Assembly (NCBI GenBank): GCA_013146195.2
Contig: CM028379.1
Coordinates: forward strand, 93,415,401 to 93,479,400
Direction: 5' to 3'
Origin: Codonopsis lanceolata
Taxonomy: Eukaryota; Streptophyta; Magnoliopsida; Asterales; Campanulaceae
Length of the DNA: 64,000 nucleotides
The notes beneath the pieces are model-generated. The model was not told the origin of the DNA. It saw only the letters and a list, made by a program, of their open reading frames with translations, and searched no databases. The translations under genes were made by a program, and so were the position numbers. How positions within the stretch are numbered: the stretch's first letter is position 1; the number at the start of each line of letters is the position of its first letter. This document shows, one piece after another, positions 1-10,612 of the stretch.

Positions 1-513
1 GAAGCTAACGGAGTACTCCTATTATATTTCCCACTGGATTTTTTTGTACGTTTCCCAAAGCTGAATAAAGACGACAAAATACTAAAATAGGGGGCCAGGA
101 TTTTAAGGACCCTTTGACCCAATGAAATTGATATGGATCTATCTGCAGTTGAGAAGTAGATTCTTGAGATTTGAGAGTGACGGGACAGGCAAATTATTGA
201 GCTCCGGGTTACGAATAGCATTGAATGGATGGGTGTTTGGGAGGTTTGTGGTGGGTCGGGGCGGGGCACCATGTTGATAATTATTTGATTTAAGATTCAA
301 GATATCCATTTTGAATTATTCTGTCCTTTTTTTGTGGGTTAGTAATATATTTTCTTTTTAATTTCCTCCTCTCAAGCAATTTAATTCTGAGATCAACACT
401 CAAACAGAAATGTGTAACAAACAATTTGAGCTAAATCCTGGAGCTTCTGTAGTTCTGTTTTATACTTTTACTTTTTTCAGATAGTAATATTAAATTAAAA
501 GATGTTTAAATAA
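1..513. other. Intergenic, no gene seen
   Basis: AT-rich sequence without a convincing reading frame. The last three bases (511-513, TAA) are the left target-site duplication of the Harbinger derivative that follows. A GC-richer stretch near 170-270 has no recognisable coding content. Confidence 0.5.
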
Positions 514-1382
514 GACCATTTCTAACAGTTTAAAGTTAAAACTGCACCAAATCTTTAAATTGGTGCAATTTTTGCACTAAATTTCTTACACTATCTCCAA
601 CAGTTCTACTTCAAAGTTTACTCTAAAAGGAATATTCAAAATATATTCTTCTTTATTTCATTTAATTTGTATTCCAAGTATATGTTTTATTTTATTTAAT
701 TTGCATTAATGTATTTTAACAAAACAAATATATTATTGATTTAATATTAAATTAAATTAAATATTATGCATTAAAAATAATAATTAAATGCAAGACATTA
801 ATAAAGACTAAAATACAAACATTAAAATCAAACATAAATAGACATATGAAAATACAACTAAAATCAAACATTTAATCTTCTGAATTCGTAAATTCATCCC
901 ATAAATGATCGATTAACGCATCCCGAAATACAATATGTGCGGCTTTATCCTTTATTTTTTTTATGCCGCTCGAGAAATCGGGTAAATCGAGTTGTTTCAT
1001 CCACAATTTCTAATAATTACCAATATAAACTTTATCATAAATAATTTTAATATTATATATAGCTAATAACTAACAATATAAATAAAATAATTGAATTAAT
1101 TTTTTGTATTATTTAAACCAAAACATCTCAAAATGGTATTTAAACTAAACAACTAAACTAACAATAATAATAAAAACATAAAACACAAAATAATTACTTA
1201 AACCAAAAAAGAAAAAAGAAAAAAAGAGGAGAGGTAAGATGAAGTATGAATAGTATGCTCTGGATTTGAAGTTCAGAATCAGAAACTTCAAATCTGAAGT
1301 TGAAATAAAGCAGCTGTTGGAGATAGGAATAGTAGAATTTTTCTTCAAATTTGGAGTTTTGAAGCTTCCCTTAGAGATGGTC
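514..1382 (-). mobile_element. Non-autonomous PIF/Harbinger element
   Basis: The ends are inverted repeats: gaccatttctaa at 514 and ttagagatggtc ending at 1382 (one mismatch). They are flanked by a TAA duplication (511-513 and 1383-1385), the TWA-type 3-bp duplication expected of PIF/Harbinger. A second inner inverted pair is visible: actatctccaacagtt near 590 and its near complement near 1311-1325. The interior keeps the last codons of a Harbinger transposase on the minus strand, so this is a deletion derivative of a coding element rather than a pure MITE. The 869-bp length supports loss of most of the transposase. Confidence 0.85.
872..1000 (-). pseudogene. Harbinger transposase C-terminal remnant
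   Basis: Minus-strand frame of 42 codons ending in TAA at 872-874. Its tail reads KDKAAHIVFRDALIDHLWDE followed by FTNSED, the typical end of plant HARBI1/ALP1-like transposases (charged helix, then L-x-x-D/E-H-L/I-W). Everything upstream, including the DDE catalytic core, is missing. The ATG at 998-1000 is only the first Met in the surviving frame and is not a true start. It lies inside the 514-1382 element and is oriented opposite to the window. Confidence 0.8.
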
Positions 1383-1385
1383 TAA

Positions 1386-2437
1386 AGGATGGGGCTATCA
1401 CACTTTCAAATTTATTCTCATTCTCATTTCTTACGATTTATTCTATAAGGTACAATATTTTAATATAGAAAATGAGGTGCAAAAAGTATATATGGCGATT
1501 GTAATCTATTATCATTAATATGTTTTGACCCAATAATATTAATGAGTCGGGTTAGTATGAGTCGGGCTCGTTATCCATTTCGTCCCATAACTTTTTATGC
1601 TATGATTTAAGTTTTTTTTTTGGGGAGGTGAGAATTTTGGGTGAGACGGGTCGACCCGTATTAACCCATTACATGTTTCAATCCGACCTATTTTAATCCA
1701 ACCTATTTTAACATATTTGAAACTTGAGTTTTAATGAATTTTTACATGTTTCATCTCATTACATATTTCAACCAAATCAAATCCACCTAATTATTAGACC
1801 TAGTAAAGAGTAAACTTTGTGAGAGTATAGATAGCGTCCCCCTCAAATAAATTGGAGGTTTACTATCCATTTTCGAGGGTCTTAGAAAATGGAATTGTTG
1901 AGGGGTATCCAACATGTGCTCAACTTAATTTTCTATCCATTCATTAATATATTAGATGCCATTGGTTTATTGTTAAAAAATAAATAAAAAATAAGAAAAG
2001 GATGAAAATGATAACGTTAGAAATCTAATGTTGACTACCAAATACACAGTCCAATTCCGGTAAAAATGGGATGTTTACTATTAAAACCACTTTTAAACGT
2101 TATGTTTGTAATTTTCATAATATTTCTTTACTTTTTATTTGTGTTGTAATTATATTAATTGTGTTTAAATATTTTAGTAATTATAATTACAATCAACTTT
2201 AATAATATTAATATATTTTTTAAATATTAGATTTTTCAAATAAGCACTTTTTAGGTGGAACAAAATGAGTAGTAGTGTAACTATAACTCGTTGAACTCTA
2301 GTTCATCTAGCTAGTACCCACCTTGTAAAAAGATCAAATCTATCTTGACTCTGTAAAATAAAAGAGCTAAATACGAACCGAATCTCAAATTGAAGAGAAC
2401 TGTGTAACTTGATTAGTACTAATATATGTTTGGGTAA
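1386..2437. other. Repeat-derived intergenic DNA, no gene
   Basis: No usable frame. At about 1540-1800 there are short GGGTCGACCCG and ACCCATTACATGTTTCA-like phrases typical of old hAT-type non-autonomous elements. At about 2080-2280 a stretch ending aacaaaatgagtagtag resembles a degraded Stowaway MITE. Boundaries cannot be fixed. Confidence 0.35.
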
Positions 2438-2817
2438 AGACTTGTGTATGACAGTCTTACGAATCGTAAACCGTAAGACGGAGTCCTATTTAAAAATTCG
2501 CAGGTCATAATAAATAAATAATACGTTACAAAAATCATAAAAATGAATTTGGTCAGATGGTTTATTGCAAAGCTCTTTAAGTTTGCAAATTTACGTGTGA
2601 TGTCTACTGTTCCAAACCCCCTAGTGCAATTTTTAAGTTTTATTGGGGAAATTTGTTATTTTGCTCCGGTGTCCCTATACTTTCAAGGTTTGTCGTCGAA
2701 ATTCTTATGTTTTTCATGCCTTACAGTTTAATCATTTGTCAGCTCCGTTAGCCATTCGTTAGCATCAATTGCTTTGGGATACTTGACAGATCCTAACGGA
2801 CTTTGACGAAATTCTAA

Positions 2818-3200
2818 ATGACACATTTAAAACCAAACGTGACACATTGAAAATACAAAAGTGACACATTTTAATGTTAAAAGTGACACTATAAATGAAA
2901 ATTTATTATAATTCTTATTAAAATACAAAGTAACACTCTTAATACTAAAAAGTGACACTCTTAATACTAAAAAGCGACACATTTAATACTAAAAAGTGTC
3001 ACTTTAAAACTAATGTTGACTGTCAAAAGTGACACATTTAATACTAAAACGTGATATTTTCAATGCTAAAAAGTGACAATTTTATTTTTATAAAGTAACA
3101 CTTTAATATCAAACGTAATGATTTTTATTTATAAAAAAATGAGACACTTTTCAAAGTGAAAGTAACACATTTAAGACTAAAAGTGATACATTTAAGCCCA
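2818..3200. repeat. Degenerate GTGACAC satellite (left block)
   Basis: Imperfect units built on aaaagtgacac(a/t)(t/c)ttaatac, about 20-21 bp each, partly inverted relative to the block at 4830-5160. The latter reads gtgtcactttt on the plus strand, so these two blocks form the inner part of the inverted repeat arms. The block ends where the hAT end at 3206 begins. Confidence 0.8.
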
Positions 3201-3205
3201 AAAAG

Positions 3206-3480
3206 CAGTGTTCTAAAACTCCCCGCCTAGCTCCTCCTAGGCCTAGCCTAGGCGCTAGGCGCCTCTCCACCGCCGCGACTTTCTTAGTTGCCGCCTAATC
3301 GGTCAAGTTGGTGTCTACGCCAAATCCCACCGACCTTAATTTATTTTTGTAGTTTTGATTTTGTGGCGCGCAATGATCAGAGAAGGAATGGGGAGTGGTA
3401 ATGGTGAGGCAGAGAGGGAGGTAGAAAGAAAAGAGGTTTGATTTTGTGGATATTCGGTGGGCTGAGAGAAGGGATATATT
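3206..3480. mobile_element. hAT non-autonomous element, one end
   Basis: Starts with cagtgttctaaaactcccc and the CGCCTAGGCGC-rich segment, then matches the reverse complement of the hAT element at 37398-37936 (shared terminus and shared gtgaggcagag interior). Only one terminus is found here; the other end is lost, so this is a truncated copy embedded in the 2438-5545 element. Confidence 0.65.
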
Positions 3481-3704
3481 AAATGGTTAGATCTAGGAGG
3501 AAAAAAATTGGAAGATGAAAAAACGATGAAGAGAGTCGGTCTGCCGGAGAGAGAGAGAGAAGAAAAAAAGGTTAGATCTGTCTAATAGATAAGGATCCGT
3601 AAGATCGTCTTACAGGAGACTACTTCTTTAGGGCAAAGACTTGTAGGCCCTACCGTGCCGAATTCTTCCAAGAACATTTCTAAAAGTATTTCCCAGTTAC
3701 TAAT

Positions 3705-4016
3705 AGAGCCCCGGGGAACTCTCCCCAATCATGACTACGCTTTGCCCTGGAAAGCGCATTCGAAGGCTCGCATTTTCAGAGCCTCTACATCCGTGACCAT
3801 CTGAATCTGTGCCTCGAATGATCTGAGCCAGTCATTTGCCCGCGTCTTCCCGAAGTATTTTTCAAATTACGGGAAGGTAACTCCTTGCGCGGGTGGCACA
3901 TTCTCGATCTCTGGAGTGAACAGGCTGGCCTCCAGCGGCTTTGTGCCTCCATAACCGGGCTTGACCATTGCCAGGTTAGACATTTGTTTGGCCATGTCTT
4001 TGTTCATGGCTTCCAT
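3705..4016 (-). pseudogene. Ty3/gypsy gag fragment
   Basis: One minus-strand frame from the Met codon at 4014-4016 reads a retrotransposon gag segment. Near the middle it has NDWLRSFEAQIQM, followed about 13 residues later by MRAFECAFQGKA. These match the spacing of the Retrotrans_gag motif (W-L-x-x-F-E ... A-F ... L-x-G-x-A). The frame holds three stop codons, so it is dead. There are no LTRs beside it. It sits between the hAT end and the satellite array inside the long-TIR element, so it was either captured or is the stub of an older insertion. Its GC content is far above the surrounding repeats. Confidence 0.75.
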
Positions 4017-4077
4017 CTGTACTCAGGCAGACGTTTTTCTTTGTCCACTATAAAAGAAATTTTATATAATTCTCATT

Positions 4078-4765
4078 AAAATACAAAGTAACACTCTTAA
4101 TACTAAAAAGTTACACATTTAATACTAAAAAATGATACTATTAATACTAAAAAGTGACACTCTTAATACTAAAAAGTGACACATTTAATATTAAAAAGTG
4201 TCACTCTTAATACTAAAAAGTGACACATTTAACATTAAAAAGTGACACTCTTAATACTAAAAAGCGACACTCTTAATACTAAACAGCGACACTCTTAATA
4301 CTAAAAAGTGACACATTTAATACAAAAAAATGACACTCTTAATACTAAAAAGTGATACATTTAATAGTAAAAAGTGACACATTTAATACAAAAAAATGAC
4401 ACTCTTAATACTAAAAAGTGACACTCTTAATACTAAAAAGTGATACATTTAATAGTAAAAAGTGACACTTTTAATACTAAAAAATGACACATTTAATACT
4501 AAAAAGTGACACTCTTAATACTAAAAAGTGACACTCTTAATACTAAAAAATGACACATTTAATACTAAAAAGTGACACTCTTAATACTAAAAAGTGACAC
4601 TTTTAATACTAAAAACTGACACATTTAATATTAAAAAGTGTCACTCTTAATACTAAAAAGTGACACATTTAATATTAAAAAGTAACACTCTTAATACTAA
4701 AAAGTCATACATTTAATACTAAATAGTGACACTCTTAATACTAAAAAGTGACACTATTAGTAGTA
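4078..4765. repeat. 21-bp satellite array (AAAAAGTGACAC unit)
   Basis: About thirty tandem units of roughly 20-21 bp, with the consensus taaaaagtgacactcttaat alternating with variants carrying acattt in place of actctt. Some neighbours are identical and others differ by one or two bases, which implies recent local amplification. The array lies between the gag fragment and the right arm of the long-TIR element. Confidence 0.95.
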
Positions 4766-5545
4766 AAAAATCTCAATGCAACCCTTAGTTTTTGAAAATT
4801 ACAGCGCCACCCCTCATCTTTATATATGCAGAGTGTCACTTTTTACTATTAATAGTGTCAATTTATAGTATAAAATGTGTCACTTTTGGCCTTAGAAGAG
4901 TCATTTTGCATTTTTAATGAAAATTGTAATTTTTCCCTAAAAAAGTGTTACTTTTTGGGCTTAAACGTGCCACTTTTAGTCTTAAATGTGTTACTTTCAC
5001 TTTGAAAAGTGTTTCATTTTTTTATAAATAAAAATCATTACGTTTGACGTTAAAGTGTTACTTTATAACATTAAAAGTGTCACTTTTAAAAATTAAATGT
5101 GTCACTTTCAACCTTAAAATGTGTTGCTTTTGTCTTTTCAATGTGTCACGTTTGACTTTAAACGTATCATTTAGCATTTCGTTAAAGTCCATTAAGATCC
5201 ATCAAGTATCTCAAGGCAATTGATGCTAACGGGGTTGACAAAGGATTAAACTGTAAGACGTGGGAAATATAAGAATTTCGACGGCAAACCTTGAAAGTAC
5301 AAGGACACCAGAGCAAAATGACACATTTCTAGCAATAAAACTTAAAAAAGCATTGGAAAGTTTAAAACCTTAAACCAACTCTCAAATTTTCAGAATTTTA
5401 AGAGTTATGTTGCAAACCATCTCAACAGATTCATTTTTATGATTTTTTATAACATATTATTTATTTATTATAACTCATAAATTTTTAAATGAGCATCCGT
5501 CTTACGAATAAAGATCCGTAAGACCGTCTTATTAGAGACTACCTC

Positions 5546-6769
5546 ATATATGTGAGTGTATTTTATAGTTGTACATTTATTTCACCACCTGACTTACAAC
5601 TAGCTCGAGCTCAAAGTCTCCCTTAAGCTTGACTCGAGCTCGTTTCAAATTTTAGTGTTGGTGAGATTCAAAATTCAAAACACTAGCTATTTCGACCATT
5701 TTTAGCCCTTCTTTCAAATACGTTTCAATATGTAACTTCAAGGTTGACTTGAAAATATGGCCTCACTATTAGATTAAGGACAAGTCATGAACTTTTGGGG
5801 GTCCAGAGCGAAAAGAAAATAAGAGATCTTTAAAAAAATATAAGCATATAAATTTTAGACGAATAATTTATTTGACTTTTCATCATTTGAAGTATTGAAA
5901 ATAGATAATACCCAAATATATAAGAAAATAAATATTAAATAATTACTGAAAACTGTTATTTTTCATTCGTTAAAATAATTTACAATAAAAAGAATATATT
6001 TAATCAAAAAAATTCATTTATTTATGTTTTGACTTCTAGATAGATATTTTTTTGGTAACATGTATTGTGCACTATAAATTCAAGTTAAAAAACAATCAAC
6101 TAACAAATCAAAGAATTAAATAAACATAAGAGATAATTAAAAGTGATAGTAACATAATAATAAAATTTGATTTTTGTTTGAAATATTGATATTATATGCC
6201 CAATCAATTGTTATTTTTTATTACCCAGATAAAAAATTTGATGGTCAACTAACTTTTTTTATAAGTAAATTTAGCGAACGCAAAATAAAATTAAGGTTGA
6301 ATAACTCTACTAAAATCGAATACAAATTATTTATCTTTCTATAGTAACTCTTTATTCATTAGGTTCCGGGGTAATTAAAACAAATATAAGTAGATTTGAA
6401 GTTGATAATACAAATAGAAAAACTTAAACACAACAATTATACTTACAATACAAGTGGAGGATAAAGATGAAATATTGTGAAATTATAATCATATTTTTTA
6501 AAAGTTGATTATTTACGTAAAACCTATCAAAATAATATAGGGGACTATTTAACTAAATCGGGGGAGTATATGATATAATATGCATATAAAATAATACTAA
6601 TAATAATTGACCGTAGACCCAAAATAAAAAAAAATTACAAAAATAGTGGGGAAGAGGCTTGAACCTTGGGCTTCACTATTATACTCATCTCATATACAAT
6701 TACCCAATCAATTGAGTCAAAATATAATTTGTTCACTATTGTTACATTATTTATAATATATCTATAATT
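5546..6769. other. AT-rich intergenic DNA with MITE remnant
   Basis: No gene. Around 6360-6575 the sequence resembles a degraded Stowaway-type element: a ttccgggg-like start, the shared internal phrase aagttgattatttacgtaaa, and a gggggagta end. The same internal phrase recurs at 8600-8640. Bases 6761-6769 (tctataatt) are the left flank duplicate of the MULE at 6770. Confidence 0.45.
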
Positions 6770-8178
6770 GGTTTAAATCTCAATTTGGTCACCCTACTTT
6801 CGGCCAAAAGTCATTAAGCTCACTCTACTTTTTTTTTCTTCAATTTAATCACTCTACTTGGCTTTGACATTCAATAAGGTCACTCAAGTTATTTCTTCCC
6901 GTTATGTTGGATGGAAATCATTAAAAAGACCAAAATGCCCTTATTAAGTTGAAGGGTTTTACTCTCAATATTAAAAGTTGAGGGTTCAAACTAAAAAATA
7001 AAAACTAAACCCTACAAAATAAAGCAAAAATAAATAAAAAACTAAAGGGCTCGACGAGATTACGCATTCTGAAGATCGCGGTTTTCAAACCCAGATTTGG
7101 AATGAAGATCGCGATAGACTCCGATAGACTCCTTCAATTCTGAAGATCGCGGTTTTCAAAGTCAAGCAGGCGATTATACTCCTTTTGGCTAAGTCCGACG
7201 AGATTACACATTGATGATTCCAAACCCAGATTTGGAATGACGAAGGGCTCGAGAAGAACATCGATTTCAAATGAATCTTCTGAAACGGACGAAGAATTCG
7301 AGGTAGCCGGGGGCGTGCTCAGTCCGACTCGACTTCCAGAGCGCTTTGACTCGACCGTTGCCATCCTTGTCGCGCCCTAATGCATCATCGGCCTCGCCGT
7401 CCGCTCGTTGTACCTAGATCCGCCGACTCTAAGCGAGTCACGGGCGTCGACCCTCCTCCCAAACAAAGGCCTCAAGAAGAAAATCCTCATGACCCGGCTT
7501 ACTTGAAGAAGGAAATTCACCGAGTGTCCCATTTGCCTGGTCGAATTCATCGCCGGAGACGAGCTGCGAGTGTGGCCAAAGTGCGGACACGGCTTCCACG
7601 TAGGATGCATCGACACTTGGCTTGGATCTCATTCGCCGAGTCCTTCGTGTCGTCAGATCTTGGTTATGGCTAGTAGGTGTAAGAAATGCGGTCAATTACC
7701 GGGAAATTCGGTCTCTGGAGCTGTGTCGGAGGAAATTCCAATGAATCGGTTCTTACCTTAGGTGTGTAAAGGTGCAGATAATCGGAATATAACAGTTTTA
7801 TAGCAGTAATTGATTTTCAATGTTTTTGTGCTATTTTTGTGGAAAGTTGACAACGGTGCCACGGGGATGGTTTGTCGATGGCGAAGCTTACAACGTTGGA
7901 GTTGGCATCGGCGATGGAGATTCACCGGAGAAGAGAGAGGACGCCTCTCTGAAATGATGCTGGCTTTGAAAATTGAAAATTAAGAATTATATTAAAAATA
8001 TTAGTAAGGGTATTTTTGGATTTTCAGAAAATTTTTAAAGTTTTTAACAAAAAAATTGAACAGAGTGATGAACTTGATATTTATGTCCAAGTAGAGTGAT
8101 TAAATTGAGGAAAAAAAAAGTAGAGTGAGCTTAATGACTTTTGGTCGAAAGTAGGGTGACCAAATTGAGATTTAAACC
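6770..8178 (+). mobile_element. MULE carrying an ATL-type RING gene (Pack-MULE)
   Basis: Terminal inverted repeats of about 120 bp: the left starts ggtttaaatctcaatttggt, and the right is its complement ending at 8178. Flanks tctataatt (6761-6769) and tctataaaa (8179-8187) match at 7 of 9 positions, fitting an aged 9-bp Mutator target duplication. A second member of the family lies at 55139-56511. No transposase is present. The GC-rich interior (about 7030-7960) contains a decayed RING-H2 gene, so this is a gene-transducing non-autonomous MULE. Confidence 0.85.
7345..7761 (+). pseudogene. Captured ATL-family RING-H2 E3 ligase fragment
   Basis: A single plus frame, interrupted by TAA (7378-7380) and TGA (7504-7506), reads in order: part of a hydrophobic helix (TVAILVAP, stop, CIIGLAVRSL), the GLKKK motif typical of ATL proteins, then a RING-H2 domain. 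The RING has ECPIC, ELRVWPKCGHGFHVGCIDTW and SCRQILV, followed by CKKCGQLPG. This order and the tail CKKCG are closest to the ATL8/ATL80 subgroup, which are membrane-anchored ubiquitin ligases. One zinc ligand is lost: the usual CPSC is SPSC here (Cys to Ser). With two stops and a broken RING it cannot make a working ligase. The frame ends at TAG 7759-7761. The longest intact piece begins at the internal Met 7570. It sits wholly inside the MULE at 6770-8178. Confidence 0.88.
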
Positions 8179-8437
8179 TCTATAAAACTAGCCTATACAT
8201 ATATAAAATTGAGTCCTCTTACATTGGAGGCCTTGTTCGATTGATCATTCTGAACCCCTCCAAAACCGGACCTGATTAGATTGATCCCCCAACATGTTTA
8301 TTAGTAACAACAAATGACATGTAATCGATATATTCCTAAATGAGTGTTCATTTTTAAAATTAAGATATTTTAATTTAAAAATGAGTATTTAATTTTGTAT
8401 AAGTTTATTAATTCTATCTTGGACACAAATTCTATTA

Positions 8438-8673
8438 CTCCATCAGTTCCACCTAAAGAGTCTCAATTTGAAAAGTCTAATAATTATATCATATATTAAT
8501 GTGATTGAAGATTGATCATAATTACAAAAATATATAATAACAACCAATATACTTACAAAACAAGTGAATGGTAAAGATGAAAAATTATGAAAGTTGTAAG
8601 CTAATTTTGAAAGTTGATTATTTATGTAAAAATCCTAAAATAATATAGTAGACTATTTGTCTGAAACGGATGA
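8438..8673. mobile_element. Stowaway-like MITE, degraded
   Basis: Begins ctccatcagttccacctaaa after TA and ends near a complementary tttgtctgaaacggatg. Length and structure fit Stowaway (Tc1/mariner) MITEs. The right terminus is imprecise. Confidence 0.5.
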
Positions 8674-8748
8674 TCATGTGAAAATAAGAAAATTGATGTA
8701 CGTATGGTACTAAAAATACCTCAAAAATAAAATAAAATAAAAACAAAA

Positions 8749-10159
8749 GGGAGAAATTCACCATTGGTCCCTGTACTTTGGGTTTGTCCACCGTTAGTCC
8801 CTGAACTTCAAAAAGTCTCACCATTGACCAAAGTTTACGTTTTTTGTCCACCGTTGGTCCCTTGCTCAAACACTGTTAACTGTTTCACCATTAAATGGAC
8901 ATGTGCGATACTTGTGACCAAAATGAAGGACCAAACTGTCTTTTCTCATACCCAATGGGCAACCCACTTAGGATCCAAGCCCAGCAACCCAAAAAAACTC
9001 ATACCCATCTCCCTTCCCTCATTCTTAGGTAGTTTTAACACCCATGAGAATCCGATCGAGTCTCGATGACGTGATTATGAAGAGCACAATCTTGGAACCT
9101 TTGAGAATCGCCCCGGCGATGGCATGCGGTGGGGGAAAACGCAGAGCCGAGTCATCGAGAAGGAACCAATCAGAGGACCGATTTAGTTGAAACGATCGTA
9201 CTCTTTTGGATTTGAACGGAATTTAGGATCGGAGAGACTAGTGATGAAGCCGGTGACAGCATCGCCGTGGAGGTACAGACGTGGAGAAGGAAGTTTCTGG
9301 AGCAAAAGGCCGTCACTTTTCAATTCATTAACAGCAAAGAGTGCCAACGCGCTGCCTTTAATACCAAGAGACGGTGGCAGAGGAGTGGTGGTGCCGTGGC
9401 GGTGGTTGATGTGGTTAATCCTAACCTTTCCTCCGTACACCTCCCTACCCATCCAGTCAGTATCGAACAACAACAGAATCCACATGGCTCTAGGCAAGTC
9501 TTTAAAGGCATCTAATATTTCCGCCAGAAAAAACAGTTTCTTCTTCCCTTCTCCTTCCTCTCTGTCACCGTCGTTCTCCACCTCCGATTTCCGCCTTCTC
9601 CCCGACGGTGGAGAGTGCAGATTAGTGATAATAGAAGAGCTATGGAGAGGAAGAAACACGATTTGAGATTGGCAAAGAAGCGTCACAGATTTCGTTTTTG
9701 ACAACGGGAACATTTTGTAGTGCAGTGCGTGTCGAACCGGCGGCATAATGAGAACGTTACGACCGCCATGAAGAACGAGAAAAGTGAGTTACCTGGTTCG
9801 GATCCTCGACTATTTGGCGAACAGTCGGCCGGAGAGCGCAGTATGGTCCTTGAAGCATGTTGTTTGCTACGTCGAGGATCCAGAATCCAATGACGAAGAC
9901 GGAGATTGCACGGGGTTTAGCCGAATTACCGAGCTGATCGCCGGCGGCAACACCCAAGGAGAAAAGACAGCTTGGTCCTTCATTTTGGTCACAAGTATCG
10001 CACATGTCCATTTAACGGTGAAACAGTTAACGGCGTTTGAGCAAGAGACCAACGGTGGACAAAAAAAATGCAAACTTTGGTCAATGGTGAGACATTTTGA
10101 AGCTCAGGGACTAACGGTGGACAAACCCAAAGTACAGGGACCAATGGTGAATTTCGCCC
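8749..10159 (-). mobile_element. MULE carrying sucrose-transporter fragments (Pack-MULE)
   Basis: Inverted repeats of about 200 bp: the left starts gggagaaattcaccattggt (8749) and the right ends with the complement at 10159. Both are highly similar and share the tccaccgtt(a/g)gtccctg phrase. A perfect 9-bp target duplication, aaaacaaaa, flanks it (8740-8748 and 10160-10168), diagnostic of Mutator-type insertion. No transposase is present. The interior (about 8948-9960) is GC-rich and holds a minus-strand gene fragment. The well-kept repeats and duplication suggest a fairly recent insertion. Confidence 0.92.
9330..9960 (-). pseudogene. Captured sucrose transporter (SUT/SUC) fragments
   Basis: Minus-strand pieces follow the order of a plant sucrose/H+ symporter. 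Piece 1 (9960-9832) has GNSAKPRAISVFVIGFWILD followed by VANNMLQGP, the early transmembrane segment conserved in SUT proteins. Piece 2 (9554-9429) has EILDAFKDLPRAMWILL joined directly to LFDTDWMGREVYGG; in the family a stretch of about twelve residues separates these, so there is an internal deletion. Piece 3 (about 9415-9330) has NHINHRHGTT, then GSALALFAV, resembling the loop and start of a later helix. Pieces 2 and 3 share one open frame that extends to 9183, but most of the twelve transmembrane helices are missing. The reading frame entering piece 1 begins inside the MULE inverted repeat (Met codon at 10009-10011). It cannot be a functional transporter. Whether the chimeric RNA is made or affects the parent gene is unknown. 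Confidence 0.85.
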
Positions 10160-10174
10160 AAAACAAAATATATA

Positions 10175-10432
10175 CTCCCTCCGTCCCTAAATTATCGTCC
10201 TCCTTTCCTTTTTCGTCCGTCCCAAAATAATTGTCCACTTTGAAACTTACCTTTTTAGAACATAACTTTTACCACTTTACCCTTACTTTTTCACTCTACT
10301 TTAATTATGGGCCACATACACATGGGCTTTAAAGGAAACTATATATTAAACCAATATTAATAATCCAGTCAAATAAATTTTCTTAAACGGTGCGTCGGGT
10401 CAACCAGGACAATAAATTAGGGACGGAGGGAG
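10175..10432. mobile_element. Stowaway MITE, copy 1
   Basis: 258 bp, starting ctccctccgtccctaaatta and ending in the complement acggagggag, flanked by TA on both sides (10173-10174 and 10433-10434). A second copy of exactly the same length and high similarity lies at 50328-50585. TA duplication and CTCCCTCCGT ends define Stowaway (Tc1/mariner-derived). Confidence 0.95.
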
Positions 10433-10464
10433 TAACAGTAAGTAAAAGCCCCTAATATATGTGA

Positions 10465-10612
10465 AAGAATATGTTTCATGTAACAACGTCTTATGGATCT
10501 TAATTCATAAGATAAAACTTCACTCTCTCACAACTCAATCCACCAACACACTGTAAGTCAAATGAAAAAGATTCATATTACTAAAAATATTCGTAAAATT
10601 GTATTACCCAAA
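10465..10612. mobile_element. Small palindromic TAAGACGGTCTTA-family MITE, copy a
   Basis: Carries, in degraded form, the shared family layout: a (t)aagac.gtcttatggatcttaattc end, an internal ctctcacaactcaatcca segment, and a ttcgtaaaattgtatta other end. Other copies are near 31.4, 58.0, 58.5, 60.9, 61.5, 61.7, 63.2 and 63.6 kb. Confidence 0.7.

Larger units (their letters stand above)
2438..5545. mobile_element. 3.1-kb composite element with long terminal inverted repeats
   Basis: The left arm (about 2438-2880) matches the reverse complement of the right arm (about 5100-5545) over roughly 400 bp. Shared landmarks include ataataaataaataata, aaaaatcataaaaatgaat, the gatggttt block, the block around the cttgaaagta segment, and gatgctaacg. 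Both ends carry the TAAGACGGTCTTACGG-type motif also found in the small MITEs elsewhere in the window. The centre contains repeat arrays, the end of a hAT element and a gag fragment. No transposase is visible, so it is non-autonomous. Long inverted repeats suggest a MULE-like or foldback element. I could not find a clean target-site duplication, so exact ends and class remain open. Confidence 0.65.

Noticed and set aside
3885..4079. 64-codon plus-strand frame
   Set aside because: Antisense to the gag fragment, which carries the motif.
4078..4765. CRISPR-like regular repeats
   Set aside because: Units are directly tandem with no spacers, and the genome is a plant.
7134..7695. Overlapping minus-strand frames near the RING gene
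   Set aside because: Antisense to the ATL fragment; no motif on that strand.
9187..9666. 159-codon plus-strand frame
   Set aside because: It is antisense to the captured sucrose-transporter fragment, which has the recognisable motifs on the minus strand.
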